Source: Adhaeribacter rhizoryzae (GTDB taxonomy: Bacteria > Bacteroidota > Bacteroidia > Cytophagales > Hymenobacteraceae). From it: DNA of 64,000 nucleotides. The position numbers and the translations under genes are program-made. Positions within the stretch are counted from its first letter, which is position 1, and each line of letters starts with the position of its first letter. Below the pieces are notes generated by a model that saw only the letters and a list, made by a program, of their open reading frames with translations, searched no databases and was not told where the DNA came from. The stretch lies in the NCBI RefSeq assembly GCF_008629685.1, contig NZ_VWSF01000014.1, positions 62,001-126,000 of the forward strand, written 5' to 3'. This document shows, in pieces, positions 8,493 through 16,709 of this stretch.

Positions 8493-8631
8493 AGATATTA
8501 ATTTAAACTTATGCCTACGCCTGGTTCTGAGCCTGATAAAATTCTTAAGAGGGTGTTAGGATTTTGGATTGAGCCAAATACTAATTAGGTTTACCCCGAA
8601 ATAAAATGACGAAATTTGTCGATAACTGCAC

Positions 8632-9453
8632 TTATCCTACCTCCACTTCTGCAGCTTGGTAAAAGTCGGCCTGGTCAATTTCTACCTTATCCATCAGCAG
8701 GCTTAATAATCGTTCGCGGATAATTTTGTATTCCGGCATGCTTACAATCTCTTTTTTATTGCGGGGGCGGGGCAGGTGCAATTCTTCAATTTCCCGGATG
8801 GTGGCAGCCGGACCATCGGTCATTACCACAATACGATCCGATAAAAATATTGCCTCTTCAATGTCGTGGGTAACCATAATAATGGTTTTGCTCCGGTTTT
8901 CCAGGTTCCAGAGTTTTAACAATTCAATGTGCATATCGCCTTTAGTGAGGGCATCGAGGGCACCAAAAGGCTCGTCGAGCAAAAGCATATCGGGGTTAAT
9001 GGCAAAAGCCCGGGCAATGGCTACCCGCTGTTTCATACCTCCCGACATCTGTTTCGGCAGCTTTTCGCGGTGCGACGATAAGCCTACCATCTTAATATAT
9101 TTTTCCGTTATCTCTTTCTTCTCGTCCCGGGTTTTATTCTTTACCGCGGCATCTACGGCCTGAAAAATATTCTCGTACACGGTAAGCCAGGGCAGCAAAG
9201 AGTAATTCTGAAATACAATTCCCCGGTCGGGACCAGGACCTTTTACCGGTTGGCCGTTTATAGTAACCGTACCTTTGGTAGGCGTTAACATGCCACCAAC
9301 GGCATTCATGATGGTAGATTTACCACAGCCCGAATGACCGATAATCGATACAATCTCCCCTTTTTTAATCTCCAAATCAATATTCCGAACGGCAGTATAT
9401 TTGCCTTTAGGCGTGGGAAAAGATATTTCTAAGTTTTTTATTTCGAGGTACAT
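8632..9453 (-). CDS. nrtD: Nitrate ABC transporter, ATP-binding protein (NrtD/SsuB/TauB family)
   Basis: A 273-residue ATPase that should power uptake of an anion, here most likely nitrate, at the inner face of the membrane. Visible motifs are Walker A GHSGCGKST near residue 41, Q-loop FQNYSLLPW near 82, ABC signature MSGGMKQR near 137, Walker B MLLLDEPFGALD near 157 and switch His in VTHDIEEA near 195. It lacks the C-terminal NrtA-like domain found in cyanobacterial NrtC. It is the last gene of the porin-nrtA-nrtB-nrtD operon, 178 bp after the permease, with a perfect palindromic repeat (family B) in that gap. Confidence 0.9.
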   Translation of the reverse strand: MYLEIKNLEISFPTPKGKYTAVRNIDLEIKKGEIVSIIGHSGCGKSTIMNAVGGMLTPTKGTVTINGQPVKGPGPDRGIVFQNYSLLPWLTVYENIFQAVDAAVKNKTRDEKKEITEKYIKMVGLSSHREKLPKQMSGGMKQRVAIARAFAINPDMLLLDEPFGALDALTKGDMHIELLKLWNLENRSKTIIMVTHDIEEAIFLSDRIVVMTDGPAATIREIEELHLPRPRNKKEIVSMPEYKIIRERLLSLLMDKVEIDQADFYQAAEVEVG

Positions 9454-9496
9454 AATATTCTGTTTTGAAATTTTGAATAAGGAAAAGAACTCACTC

Positions 9497-9555
9497 CTGT
9501 CATTCAGGAGGAAACTATTTGGCCACCTGCAACATAGTTTCCTCCTGAATGACAG
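9497..9555. repeat. Palindromic repeat family B, copy 1
   Basis: Perfect 22-bp inverted repeat starting CTGTCATTCAGGAGGAAAC, with a 15-base loop. The same arms occur at 17918-18059 and 51109-51165. It sits between the nrtB and nrtD genes and would form a strong hairpin in their transcript. Confidence 0.85.
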
Positions 9556-9631
9556 ACTGGAATAGCTGAGAGATGTAAACAGCTAGTTCCTAATTACTAA
9601 TCGCTGACAACTGACAACTAAAAACTAACAC

Positions 9632-10495
9632 CTAATTACTGTAAGAGAATCTTTTCTCCAGCAGGGTGAATATTTTGTCCAGGAGCAGACCAACCAGGCC
9701 AATAATTAAGATGCCGCAGATTACCTTTTCCAGGCTCAGAGCATTCCAGCTATCCCACACAAAAAAGCCAATACCCATACCGCCCGAAAGCATTTCGCCG
9801 GCTACAATTACGAGCCAGGCTACACTTATACTAAGACGCAAGCCCGTGATAATATGCGGCAAGCTGTAAGGAATCAGAATTTTGGTAATGTAGCGCCAGG
9901 TAGAAAAACCAAAGGCTTTGGCAACGTTTTTATGGTCGGCAGGGATGGTACTTACCCCGAAGGCCGTATTGATTAAAGTAGACCAAAGCGAAGTAATAAA
10001 AATAATAAAGATGGTAGCAGAACCTGCCGATTGAAAAACGGCCAAACCGATGGGAAACCAGGCCAGCGGCGAAACCGGTTTTAATATTTGCACAATGGGA
10101 TACAATAGTTTCCGGCAAAAGGAATTTGCGCCCATCAGAATACCAAAGGGAATAGCTACCAGCGAACCCAGGCTAAAACCCAGAAACACTTTACCCAAAG
10201 AGCTAATCAGTTGCAGGGCAATACCTTTGTCGTTGGGACCATAATCGTAGAATGGGTCTTTTATTAATTCCCAGAAAACAGCTAGCGTAGCAAAAGGCCC
10301 GGGCAAAGCATCGGCCGTAACCTTACTAATCAGGTACCAACCTAATAACAGAATCCCGAATCCACCCAGCGTATAAGCGGCAGATTCCAAAGAGGGTTTC
10401 AGTTTTTGAAATATAGGTTTAACCGAAATACGGCTGGCCAAAGAAGTTGAAGACTGTAATTCTATGGCGGGGGTGCTGGTTTGAGCGTTCATCAT
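9632..10495 (-). CDS. nrtB: Nitrate ABC transporter, permease (NrtB/SsuC/TauC family)
   Basis: A 287-residue inner-membrane permease with about six hydrophobic segments and the binding-protein-dependent transport signature near residue 200 (KILIPYSLPHIITGLR), where the ATPase coupling helix docks. The segment AWLVIVAGEMLSGG follows, as in NrtB, SsuC and TauC. It lies 99 bp downstream of the NrtA-like lipoprotein gene and upstream of the ATPase, which supports nitrate rather than sulfonate as substrate. Two Met codons are adjacent at the start (10495 and 10492). Confidence 0.9.
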   Translation of the reverse strand: MMNAQTSTPAIELQSSTSLASRISVKPIFQKLKPSLESAAYTLGGFGILLLGWYLISKVTADALPGPFATLAVFWELIKDPFYDYGPNDKGIALQLISSLGKVFLGFSLGSLVAIPFGILMGANSFCRKLLYPIVQILKPVSPLAWFPIGLAVFQSAGSATIFIIFITSLWSTLINTAFGVSTIPADHKNVAKAFGFSTWRYITKILIPYSLPHIITGLRLSISVAWLVIVAGEMLSGGMGIGFFVWDSWNALSLEKVICGILIIGLVGLLLDKIFTLLEKRFSYSN

Positions 10496-10594
10496 GGTAA
10501 ATATTTGATATTTTAAATGATTTTGTTTAACTCCTGACGCCAGGTAGGAAAACTGGCACCAGGAGCTTTAACTTATTATTATAAGTAAACAGAC

Positions 10595-11860
10595 TTATTT
10601 TTGTGCCACTGGACCGCTGGGATTGTTCGGGTCGAAAGTAACTTTGTCCAGGTTTATGGTGAACGGTTTCATGTCGTCGTCCGGGATGGCAACACCCATT
10701 TCTTTGGCCACTTCGGTATATAAATCCTGCATAATCAGCTTGTCGGCAACGGCTTTGTAATCGGGCGTTTCTTTCAGGTAACCAAAGCGAACATATTGGT
10801 TCAGGTACCAGATGCCGTGGGCTTTGCGCGGATAGTTTACCTGGCCTTTATTGTGGTAAAGCATGTAATCGTCCTGGTAAGTGTGCTTGCCGTAATCGCA
10901 GCCTAAATCGTAGTTACCTAGCAGGCGGGCTTCAATTTCTTTGGCCGGGGCATTTACGTACGACTGACGACCAATTATTTCGGCGGCCTCTTTTCGGTTT
11001 TTCATATCATCCAGCCACATAGAAGCTTCCATAACGGCTTTCATTACTTTTTTCAGGTCGTCGCGGCGGCTTTCGCTAAACTGCTTGTTTACCACCAAAG
11101 CTTTTTCGGGATGGTTTTTCCATAAATCCTGGGTAGAAATATGCGTAAAGCCAATGCCTTGTTTCACGGCTACCTGGTTCCAGGGCTCGCCCACGCAGAA
11201 GCCATCCATATTGCCTACCTTCATGTTAGCTACCATTTGCGGCGGCGGAATGGTAATAATTTTTACCTTATTCTGGTCAACTTTAGCGGCGGCCAGCCAG
11301 TAACGCAACCAGATATCGTGCGTACCACCGGGGTAAGTCATGGCAAAGGTGAGTTCTTTCTGAGCCTGCATTTGGGTTACGGCGGCGGCTACGCCATCAA
11401 TATTCCGGAAACCTACTTTGCCGCAGAAATCTTTCGAGAGCGTAATAGCCTGCCCGTTGTTATTCAGCAGCATGGCAATTTTCATTTCGGAACCGGCTTT
11501 ACCGCTTACCCCGGTGTATACCGAGAAAGGCATCCCGAATAAACAATGCGCGCCGTCCAGTTCGCCGGTTAAAAGCTTGTCGCGCACATTGGCCCAGGAA
11601 GCTTCCTTGGATATCTGTACATCCAAACCGTATTTTTTAAACAAACCTTTTTCGTAAGCCACCACCAACGGCGCACAATCGGTAAGCGGAATAATACCCA
11701 AGGTTATTTTTTTACCTGTAGCAACCGTTTCTGAAGTCGTAGCAGATTCTGATTCGGCCGCTGATTTTCCGCCCGAACTACACGACGAGAATAAAGCCGA
11801 GGCAGCTAGTGCCAATAGCAGCGTAAAAAGGGCGGGGAAACTAAATTTTAATTTTTTCAT
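10595..11860 (-). CDS. nrtA: Nitrate ABC transporter, substrate-binding lipoprotein (NrtA/CmpA family)
   Basis: A 421-residue periplasmic binding protein anchored to a membrane by a lipidated Cys. The N-terminus is a signal peptide ending in ALFSSCSSGG (Cys near residue 27). The mature part contains TLGIIPLTDCAPLVVAYEKG near residue 52, HCLFGMPFS near 105, TYPGGTHDIWLRYWLAA near 176 and GNMDGFCVGEPWNQVA near 215; the last two are typical of nitrate and bicarbonate binding NrtA/CmpA proteins. It follows the porin gene by 98 bp and precedes the permease. Together with the nearby NarK carrier the cell would have two inner-membrane nitrate uptake routes. Confidence 0.9.
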   Translation of the reverse strand: MKKLKFSFPALFTLLLALAASALFSSCSSGGKSAAESESATTSETVATGKKITLGIIPLTDCAPLVVAYEKGLFKKYGLDVQISKEASWANVRDKLLTGELDGAHCLFGMPFSVYTGVSGKAGSEMKIAMLLNNNGQAITLSKDFCGKVGFRNIDGVAAAVTQMQAQKELTFAMTYPGGTHDIWLRYWLAAAKVDQNKVKIITIPPPQMVANMKVGNMDGFCVGEPWNQVAVKQGIGFTHISTQDLWKNHPEKALVVNKQFSESRRDDLKKVMKAVMEASMWLDDMKNRKEAAEIIGRQSYVNAPAKEIEARLLGNYDLGCDYGKHTYQDDYMLYHNKGQVNYPRKAHGIWYLNQYVRFGYLKETPDYKAVADKLIMQDLYTEVAKEMGVAIPDDDMKPFTINLDKVTFDPNNPSGPVAQK

Positions 11861-11958
11861 TTCTATTTTATTTGAGTCCTAAAGAATATTATAAAAAGCG
11901 GTAGCCCTGCAGTGCCGTAAAACTGCCTGCTTGAAGCAAGAAAGATGTTCCGGAAAAC

Positions 11959-13323
11959 TTATTTAGAAAGGAAAGTTGGCTTGATGTTAATCATCAGGTA
12001 AGCCCAATCGGCCTGCAAATCTGGATTAGAAACGTTCTTTACCGCCGAAGATGCCAGCGTAGAAGTAGCAAAGAAGTGAGAATAGCCGGCTTCCAGATTT
12101 ATCATTTTGGTTAAGCCGTAGTTTACCACCAAATCGAGTTCGGTACCAAAGTTACGATCCAGGCTTACGCGGTCGTTGTTTACAACGTTATTAGAAGCCA
12201 CAAACTGGTGCGCATCCAGGTTCATAACCAAGTTATCTTTTAGTTTATAGCGCGATTTGAGGTAATAATTAATTAAGCCGTTTTTGCCAAAGCCATCGGC
12301 TACGTAAAAGTAATCCATGTTACCCCAGAACTTATGCGGCGTACCATAAAGCGGATCGAACTGCCGGTTGGTAGCATTAGGCGTAACGCGGTTATTGCCG
12401 GAAGTATAATCAATACCGGGCCCAACGCTCAGTTGCGGCGAAACTGCATACATGGCCGCCGCTGACACCAGGTGCGAACGCAGTTTGCCGCCATTTTTAT
12501 CTTTGCCGCCTTGCAGGTAAGCGCTGCCGGTAAAGCTAATTTTGGGCGAAAGGTTGGTGGCCACATAAAAACCGGAAGTTACCCGACTCCAGGTGCCTTT
12601 ATCCAGCACCCGCACGGTGCTATCCATATGGTATTTATTAAAGTCATCTTTCAGAATCAGAAAAGAGGCATTGCCTTTACCAAATTTACGACCCAGGTAC
12701 AGAAACTGCAATGATTTATACAAAGTACCTATGCCATTGGTGCCGGCGGTGTAGCCGGTCGGGATACCATTATAGATAGTACTGGCCTTCCGTTCCTGGT
12801 TTTGATTATAAGCTACACCCAAATGCCCCATCCAACCCTTGTGTTCCAGTTTTAGCAAAGCCAAATCGTGGCGCCGACCTTGCTGCAGCCAGTCCAGGTT
12901 ACCCAACAGGCGGGAGTCATCGTAAACCAGTTCCTGCCGACCTATTTTTAGAGAGAGATTTTCAATGGCGGCGGTAGTATCCAATAGCATAATTTCGCCC
13001 CAGGCTTCGTGCACGAGTAAACCATCATTAGCATCAGGGGTAATGCGGTTAATGGTAGAGGCATCTTGTCCCCAAATCCGTACATCCTGAATAGCGGTAA
13101 AAAGTTTAAAGCGGTAACCGGTGTAACCTACATTTAAGCGGGTGCGCTGGGAGGTAAAAAAAGCGGGTGCCGCCTCTTTGGTGGTTAGGGTACCCTGCCC
13201 GTTGCGCAGCTCTGAGCGGGTGCGTACCTGCCCCGAAACGGTAAACTGCGCCAAGGCAAAATTACTACTCAACAGCCCCAGCAATAGCGCGCCGAAAAGT
13301 TGATTCCGTAACTTTTTTTTCAT
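11959..13323 (-). CDS. Outer-membrane porin of the alginate_exp-like family, first gene of the nitrate ABC operon
   Basis: A 454-residue beta-barrel with a clear signal peptide (cleavage after NFALA near residue 25) and a terminal aromatic beta-strand. Features such as VRTRSELRNGQG and KIGRQELVYDDSRLLGNLDW resemble alginate-export family barrels, which serve as general or specific porins. It heads the operon porin-nrtA-nrtB-nrtD, so I infer a channel for nitrate passage through the outer membrane. Its leader contains the structured element at 13356-13404, and the operator block at 13535-13616 lies between it and the divergent sensor kinase gene. Substrate specificity is inference from context. 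Confidence 0.82.
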   Translation of the reverse strand: MKKKLRNQLFGALLLGLLSSNFALAQFTVSGQVRTRSELRNGQGTLTTKEAAPAFFTSQRTRLNVGYTGYRFKLFTAIQDVRIWGQDASTINRITPDANDGLLVHEAWGEIMLLDTTAAIENLSLKIGRQELVYDDSRLLGNLDWLQQGRRHDLALLKLEHKGWMGHLGVAYNQNQERKASTIYNGIPTGYTAGTNGIGTLYKSLQFLYLGRKFGKGNASFLILKDDFNKYHMDSTVRVLDKGTWSRVTSGFYVATNLSPKISFTGSAYLQGGKDKNGGKLRSHLVSAAAMYAVSPQLSVGPGIDYTSGNNRVTPNATNRQFDPLYGTPHKFWGNMDYFYVADGFGKNGLINYYLKSRYKLKDNLVMNLDAHQFVASNNVVNNDRVSLDRNFGTELDLVVNYGLTKMINLEAGYSHFFATSTLASSAVKNVSNPDLQADWAYLMINIKPTFLSK

Positions 13324-13355
13324 AAGTTTGAATAGTTTTAAGTTAGAAATAATTT

Positions 13356-13404
13356 AAAATGAACCTTTAATTATTGCCCTGGAAGAGTTGCCGCTCTTCC
13401 AGGG
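13356..13404 (-). promoter_or_regulatory. Structured leader element, copy 2 (upstream of porin operon)
   Basis: The plus strand holds the same 23-base block (core AACCTTTAATTATTGCC, 13356-13378), then a perfect 11-bp stem CCCTGGAAGAG / CTCTTCCAGGG (13377-13404) with hexaloop TTGCCG. In the porin direction the loop is CGGCAA and the element ends 32 bases before the start codon. Compared with copy 1 the stem sequence is mostly different but still pairs. A T6 run on the plus-strand side could also make it a terminator for leftward-antisense transcription; copy 1 lacks that run. Confidence 0.7.
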
Positions 13405-13534
13405 TTTTTTATTGCTGTTTTTTAAGCTTCTGAAAAATTTTACTTATTCCTCACTTACCTATCTCTTTATTAAGCCACTCTCTTTATTAATATTTTATTA
13501 ACTCAGGTATTTACTTAATATTTTAACCGTAATT

Positions 13535-13616
13535 TTGAGTAATTATACTTAATACATCAATATACACCTAAATATTTAACCATTATTTTATAATATTTAT
13601 GTTTTCTTGTAAAACA
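13535..13616. promoter_or_regulatory. Shared operator block, copy 2 (porin operon / narX divergent region)
   Basis: TTGAGTA-ATTA-TACTTAA (13535-13552) and TGTTTT-CTTGT-AAAACA (13600-13616, perfect 6-5-6 inverted repeat) lie with exactly the spacing seen at 6992-7073. The block lies between the divergent porin and histidine-kinase genes and may serve both. A weaker TACTTAA half-site is at 13512-13518. Confidence 0.65.
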
Positions 13617-13632
13617 TACCTCATTTGAACAG

Positions 13633-13640
13633 TATATTTG
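13633..13640 (+). promoter_or_regulatory. Candidate -7 element (TATATTTG) of the sensor kinase gene
   Basis: Matches TAnnTTTG on the plus strand, immediately downstream of the operator block and about 168 bases upstream of the kinase start. The preceding TTG has a longer than usual spacer (about 23), so the assignment is tentative. Confidence 0.35.
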
Positions 13641-13807
13641 TAAAATAATCAACTTTATAGTATTTTTATTAAATACTTAAAAAGTAACAATTCTCTAAAC
13701 TTATTATAGTTACTTAGTTAAGATTACGCTGCTCAATAACACCATAGCTTTAACCTAAACCAAAAACCAATTACCACTACCAAACCGCAGCATCTAATCG
13801 CCTTATT

Positions 13808-15286
13808 ATGAATTTGTCCGCTGACCCACAGATTGCCCGTAAAATTACCCGCCTGTATTTGCTGGCTCTCACGGCAGTGGCATTACTATCTATAGGTGGG
13901 CAATATTTGGTGCAGCGTTCGCTGGAAAGTCAATCCAATGACTCGCGGGTGGTAAATATTGCGGGCCGGCAGCGCATGCTCAGCCAGAAAATAACCAAAA
14001 CGGTTTTGTTGCTGCAGGAGCAACCCGATAGCTTGCTACTAGCTACTTACCTGGCTGATTTGGATGAAGCGCTGGATTTGTGGCAGAAAAGCCATAAAGG
14101 ATTGCAAAGCGGTTACCTGGCTTATATTCAAACGCCGGTAAACAACAGCGATTCTACCCGGGCTATGTTTGCGGCCATTAATCCGCTTTTTGGAGCTATC
14201 TATAATAATGCAAAGTTTGTAAGTAAATATTTTCATCAGCACGCAACCAATATTCCAGTTCCGGCGGACATCCGAAATAACATCCGGATAATTCTTGCCA
14301 ACGAGCGGGCTTACCTTGGGGGCATGAACCAGATTGTTTTTCAGTACGATGCCGAAGCCAAACGGCGGGTAAACGCTTCGCAGCAAATTGAGCTTATACT
14401 ATTATTATGTACGCTGATTATTCTGGCCCTGGAAGGTTTGTTTATTTTCCGGCCGGCCGTGCGGCAAATTCAACGTACCATTGGGTTGCTCATCGATTCG
14501 GAACAACGCACCCACCGGGTAAACGAAGAATTGGTAGCGGTAAATAAATCGCTGGAAGAAACCCGCGAAGCCTTACTGCGAGCCACCGACGAAAAATACC
14601 GGCAGCAAATAAACGAGCAGAAAATGCGGTCGGCGTACTTAATAGAAGGCCAGGAAGAAGAGCGCAAACGGGTAGCCTTAGAAATTCACGACGGGCTGGG
14701 CCAGATGCTAACGGCCCTGAAATTTGGCATTGAGAAAATTGGCGATTCGGTAAACACTACCGAAACCGCCCAACAAAACCTGGATGAACTCCGCAGCCTC
14801 GTGAGCCAAACTATTACAGAAGCCCGCACCATTTCGTTTAATTTAATGCCGGCTGTACTAAACGATTTTGGTATTTCTTCGGCTTTAAAATTACTAACTA
14901 CGCAGGTGGCCTCCAACGCTGCGGTTAACGTAACTTTTAATACCAACTGGAACGGCAAAAGGCTGGCCCGCAACCTCGAAATCGGCTTGTACCGGGTAAG
15001 TCAGGAAGCCCTCAACAACGCCGTAAAATACGCTGAAGCTACTGATATTACCGTCGAGCTCTGGCACAAAAAGAAATATATTCACCTGACCATCCTGGAT
15101 AATGGGCGCGGCTTTAGTCCGCAGAAATTATCTACCCGATCCCGTAAATCCGGTCCCTCGCACGGCATCAGCAACATGAAAGAGCGCGTTTACATTATAA
15201 ACGGCGACATTAACATAAATTCCAAGCCCGGACAGGGCACCCAGATACACGTAAAAGTACCTTTACTCCTAACCGACCATGCATAA
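13808..15286 (+). CDS. narX: NarX-like sensor histidine kinase with PilJ-type nitrate-sensing domain
   Basis: A 492-residue membrane kinase likely sensing nitrate or nitrite outside the cytoplasm. The N-terminal helix (about residues 15-33) is followed by NIAGRQRMLSQKITK near residue 50, the P-box-like signature of PilJ/NarX sensor domains, then a long helical periplasmic region and a second membrane helix near 197-216. After a coiled linker come the HisKA_3 phosphoacceptor helix LEIHDGLGQMLTALKFG (His near 294) and a HATPase domain with NNAVKYAEA near 401, DNGRGF near 435 and HGISNMKERV near 455. The gene overlaps the response regulator by 8 bases. Position next to the nitrate operons and the sensor type support nitrate as signal; the ligand is inference. 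Confidence 0.9.
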   Translation: MNLSADPQIARKITRLYLLALTAVALLSIGGQYLVQRSLESQSNDSRVVNIAGRQRMLSQKITKTVLLLQEQPDSLLLATYLADLDEALDLWQKSHKGLQSGYLAYIQTPVNNSDSTRAMFAAINPLFGAIYNNAKFVSKYFHQHATNIPVPADIRNNIRIILANERAYLGGMNQIVFQYDAEAKRRVNASQQIELILLLCTLIILALEGLFIFRPAVRQIQRTIGLLIDSEQRTHRVNEELVAVNKSLEETREALLRATDEKYRQQINEQKMRSAYLIEGQEEERKRVALEIHDGLGQMLTALKFGIEKIGDSVNTTETAQQNLDELRSLVSQTITEARTISFNLMPAVLNDFGISSALKLLTTQVASNAAVNVTFNTNWNGKRLARNLEIGLYRVSQEALNNAVKYAEATDITVELWHKKKYIHLTILDNGRGFSPQKLSTRSRKSGPSHGISNMKERVYIINGDININSKPGQGTQIHVKVPLLLTDHA

Positions 15287-15929
15287 AATAAAAGTAATAT
15301 TAGCCGACGACCACACCATAGTGCGCAACGGCATTCGGTCTTTACTCGAAGGCCTTACGGATATAGAAATTGTAGGCGAAGCCCAAAACGGTGCCGAAGC
15401 CCTCACCAAAGTAAAAGAATTAACGCCCGATGTACTGATGATAGACATTGCCATGCCGGTTATGAATGGTCTGGAAGCCACCGCCCAGCTCAGCAAACTG
15501 CATAAAAGCACCAAATGCCTGATGCTCTCGATGCACAACAACGAAGATTATATTCTGAAATCGGTAGAGGCCGGGGCTTACGGCTATTTATTAAAAGATA
15601 CGACCCGCGACGAAATGCTGCGCGCCATCCGGACCGTGGCCAGCGGCGAGAAATATTACAGCCCGTCGGTATCTAATATTATTATCTCTTCTTACCTGCA
15701 AAAAGTAAAATCACCCGAAACAGCGCTGCCGCCTAAAAAGAAGCTGAGTAAACAGGAAAAAGCTATTCTGAAATTTATTGTAGAAGGCTCGAACAGCCGC
15801 GAAATTGCCGAAAAACTAAATCTCAGCGTCCGCACCATCGATAACCACCGGGCCAGTATGATGAAACGCCTGGGTGTAAAAAATGCTGTAGAGTTAGTGC
15901 GGAAGGCTTTAGAAGAAAAATTAGTTTAG
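15279..15929 (+). CDS. narL: NarL-like response regulator, LuxR-type DNA-binding
   Basis: A 216-residue regulator. The receiver domain has the acidic pair ADDH near residue 9, phosphoacceptor Asp in VLMIDIAMP near residue 55, Ser in LMLSMH near 83 and Lys in LLKDTTRDE near 106. A LuxR/FixJ helix-turn-helix occupies about residues 148-212 (SKQEKAILKFIVEG, then SREIAEKLNLSVRTIDNHR). The ATG lies inside the end of the kinase gene, which indicates translational coupling and a cognate pair. It is the obvious candidate to bind the TGAGTA-N4-TACTCA palindromes upstream of both nitrate operons. Confidence 0.92.
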   Translation: MHKIKVILADDHTIVRNGIRSLLEGLTDIEIVGEAQNGAEALTKVKELTPDVLMIDIAMPVMNGLEATAQLSKLHKSTKCLMLSMHNNEDYILKSVEAGAYGYLLKDTTRDEMLRAIRTVASGEKYYSPSVSNIIISSYLQKVKSPETALPPKKKLSKQEKAILKFIVEGSNSREIAEKLNLSVRTIDNHRASMMKRLGVKNAVELVRKALEEKLV

Positions 15930-16130
15930 GCTCGCTGTTTACAGACCACTGCTTTTTTGAAGTATATTTTTGCTTATTTATATTATTTGGTGATGTATGT
16001 TATTAAAATATATTTCAAAGCGTATCCATCTTTAAACCAATTTCTTCGACTTAAGATATTAAACAACATAAATCTGTTATTCTAAGCTGATTATATAGGA
16101 TAAGTATTATTACATCAGGAAAGTATAGTG
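15930..16130. other. AT-rich intergenic stretch after narL
   Basis: No gene, hairpin terminator or repeat was recognised here. The rest of the 780-bp gap holds repeat family A copy 2, a C/G-rich short palindrome and the promoter of the GH43 gene. Confidence 0.4.
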
Positions 16131-16336
16131 GTTATCTTTTGAAAGATTTCATCTTTCAATACATAGGTGCTAACAGTTAGCTATTGTTTAAGTTTGCTCA
16201 TGGCCGCAAGGCCCCGTTTGGGCACTCAGACTGTAACGTCTTCCTTTGCTCGTACCTCGCAATGCTGCGCACCGGAATCCTTTAAGGTCTTCGCTGCCCA
16301 AACTGCTGTAGTCTGCTTCGGAGCTGCTGCCTTTCC
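16131..16336 (+). repeat. Dispersed intergenic repeat family A, copy 2
   Basis: Starts GTTATCTTTTGAAAGAT with palindromic GAAAGATTTCATCTTTC, continues through GGCCGCAAGGCCCCGTTTGG and CTTTGCTCGTACCTCGCAA to CGCTGCCCAAACTGCTG. Same orientation and block order as 2051-2255, with point differences and small indels. Confidence 0.75.
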
Positions 16337-16411
16337 CGACCTAACTAAAATAAGTGTTAACTAATAACACCTACTTGGGCAAACAAAATATTAAACAAGA
16401 ACCACGAACAG

Positions 16412-16438
16412 TCCCCCTTTGGAGGGGGTAGGGGGAGG
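16412..16438. repeat. Short C/G-rich palindrome of the CCCCTCC...GGAGGGG type
   Basis: TCCCCCTTTGGAGGGGG followed by TAGGGGGAGG. Related C-rich/G-rich inverted pieces lie at 21622-21666 and 61455-61484; all are intergenic. Such short palindromes are common between Bacteroidota genes. Confidence 0.5.
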
Positions 16439-16600
16439 ATTAACAGCAGCTAACCCAAAATCATAAAACCGAGGATTAGCCTACCCTCTACCAAACGTAA
16501 GTAGCATCAATATAAGCCAACTTCAGGCCTTAATATATTTCACAAATATTAAACTCTTTAAAAAGTTTTCTCTTCCAATGCCTCTACCTTAAACTTTCAC

Positions 16601-16631
16601 TTGCGCGCTATTTTCAATTATTGTATTTTTG
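16601..16631 (+). promoter_or_regulatory. Promoter of the GH43 gene (TTG-N20-TATTTTTG)
   Basis: TTG at 16601-16603, a 20-base spacer and TATTTTTG at 16624-16631, a good match to the Bacteroidota -33/-7 promoter. Transcription would start near 16637, so an upstream ATG at 16629 cannot be the translation start and the lipoprotein start at 16710 is preferred. Confidence 0.6.
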
Positions 16632-16709
16632 ACAATAAGTATAAGCAAGACTTACTTTTTTAGCTTTCGTACATCAGTAATTAATAATAAACCATCCACA
16701 CAAATAAAA

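Noticed and set aside
13377-13410. Hairpin plus T6 read as an ordinary Rho-independent terminator on the plus strand
   Set aside because: No plus-strand gene ends upstream (the porin gene there is on the minus strand), copy 1 at 6832-6861 has no T-run, and loop and flank conservation plus leader position fit a cis-regulatory element better. A secondary role against antisense transcription is not excluded.
16629-16709. Upstream ATG (16629) as start of the GH43 protein
   Set aside because: It overlaps the TATTTTTG promoter element (16624-16631) and would bury the lipoprotein signal peptide behind 27 residues.
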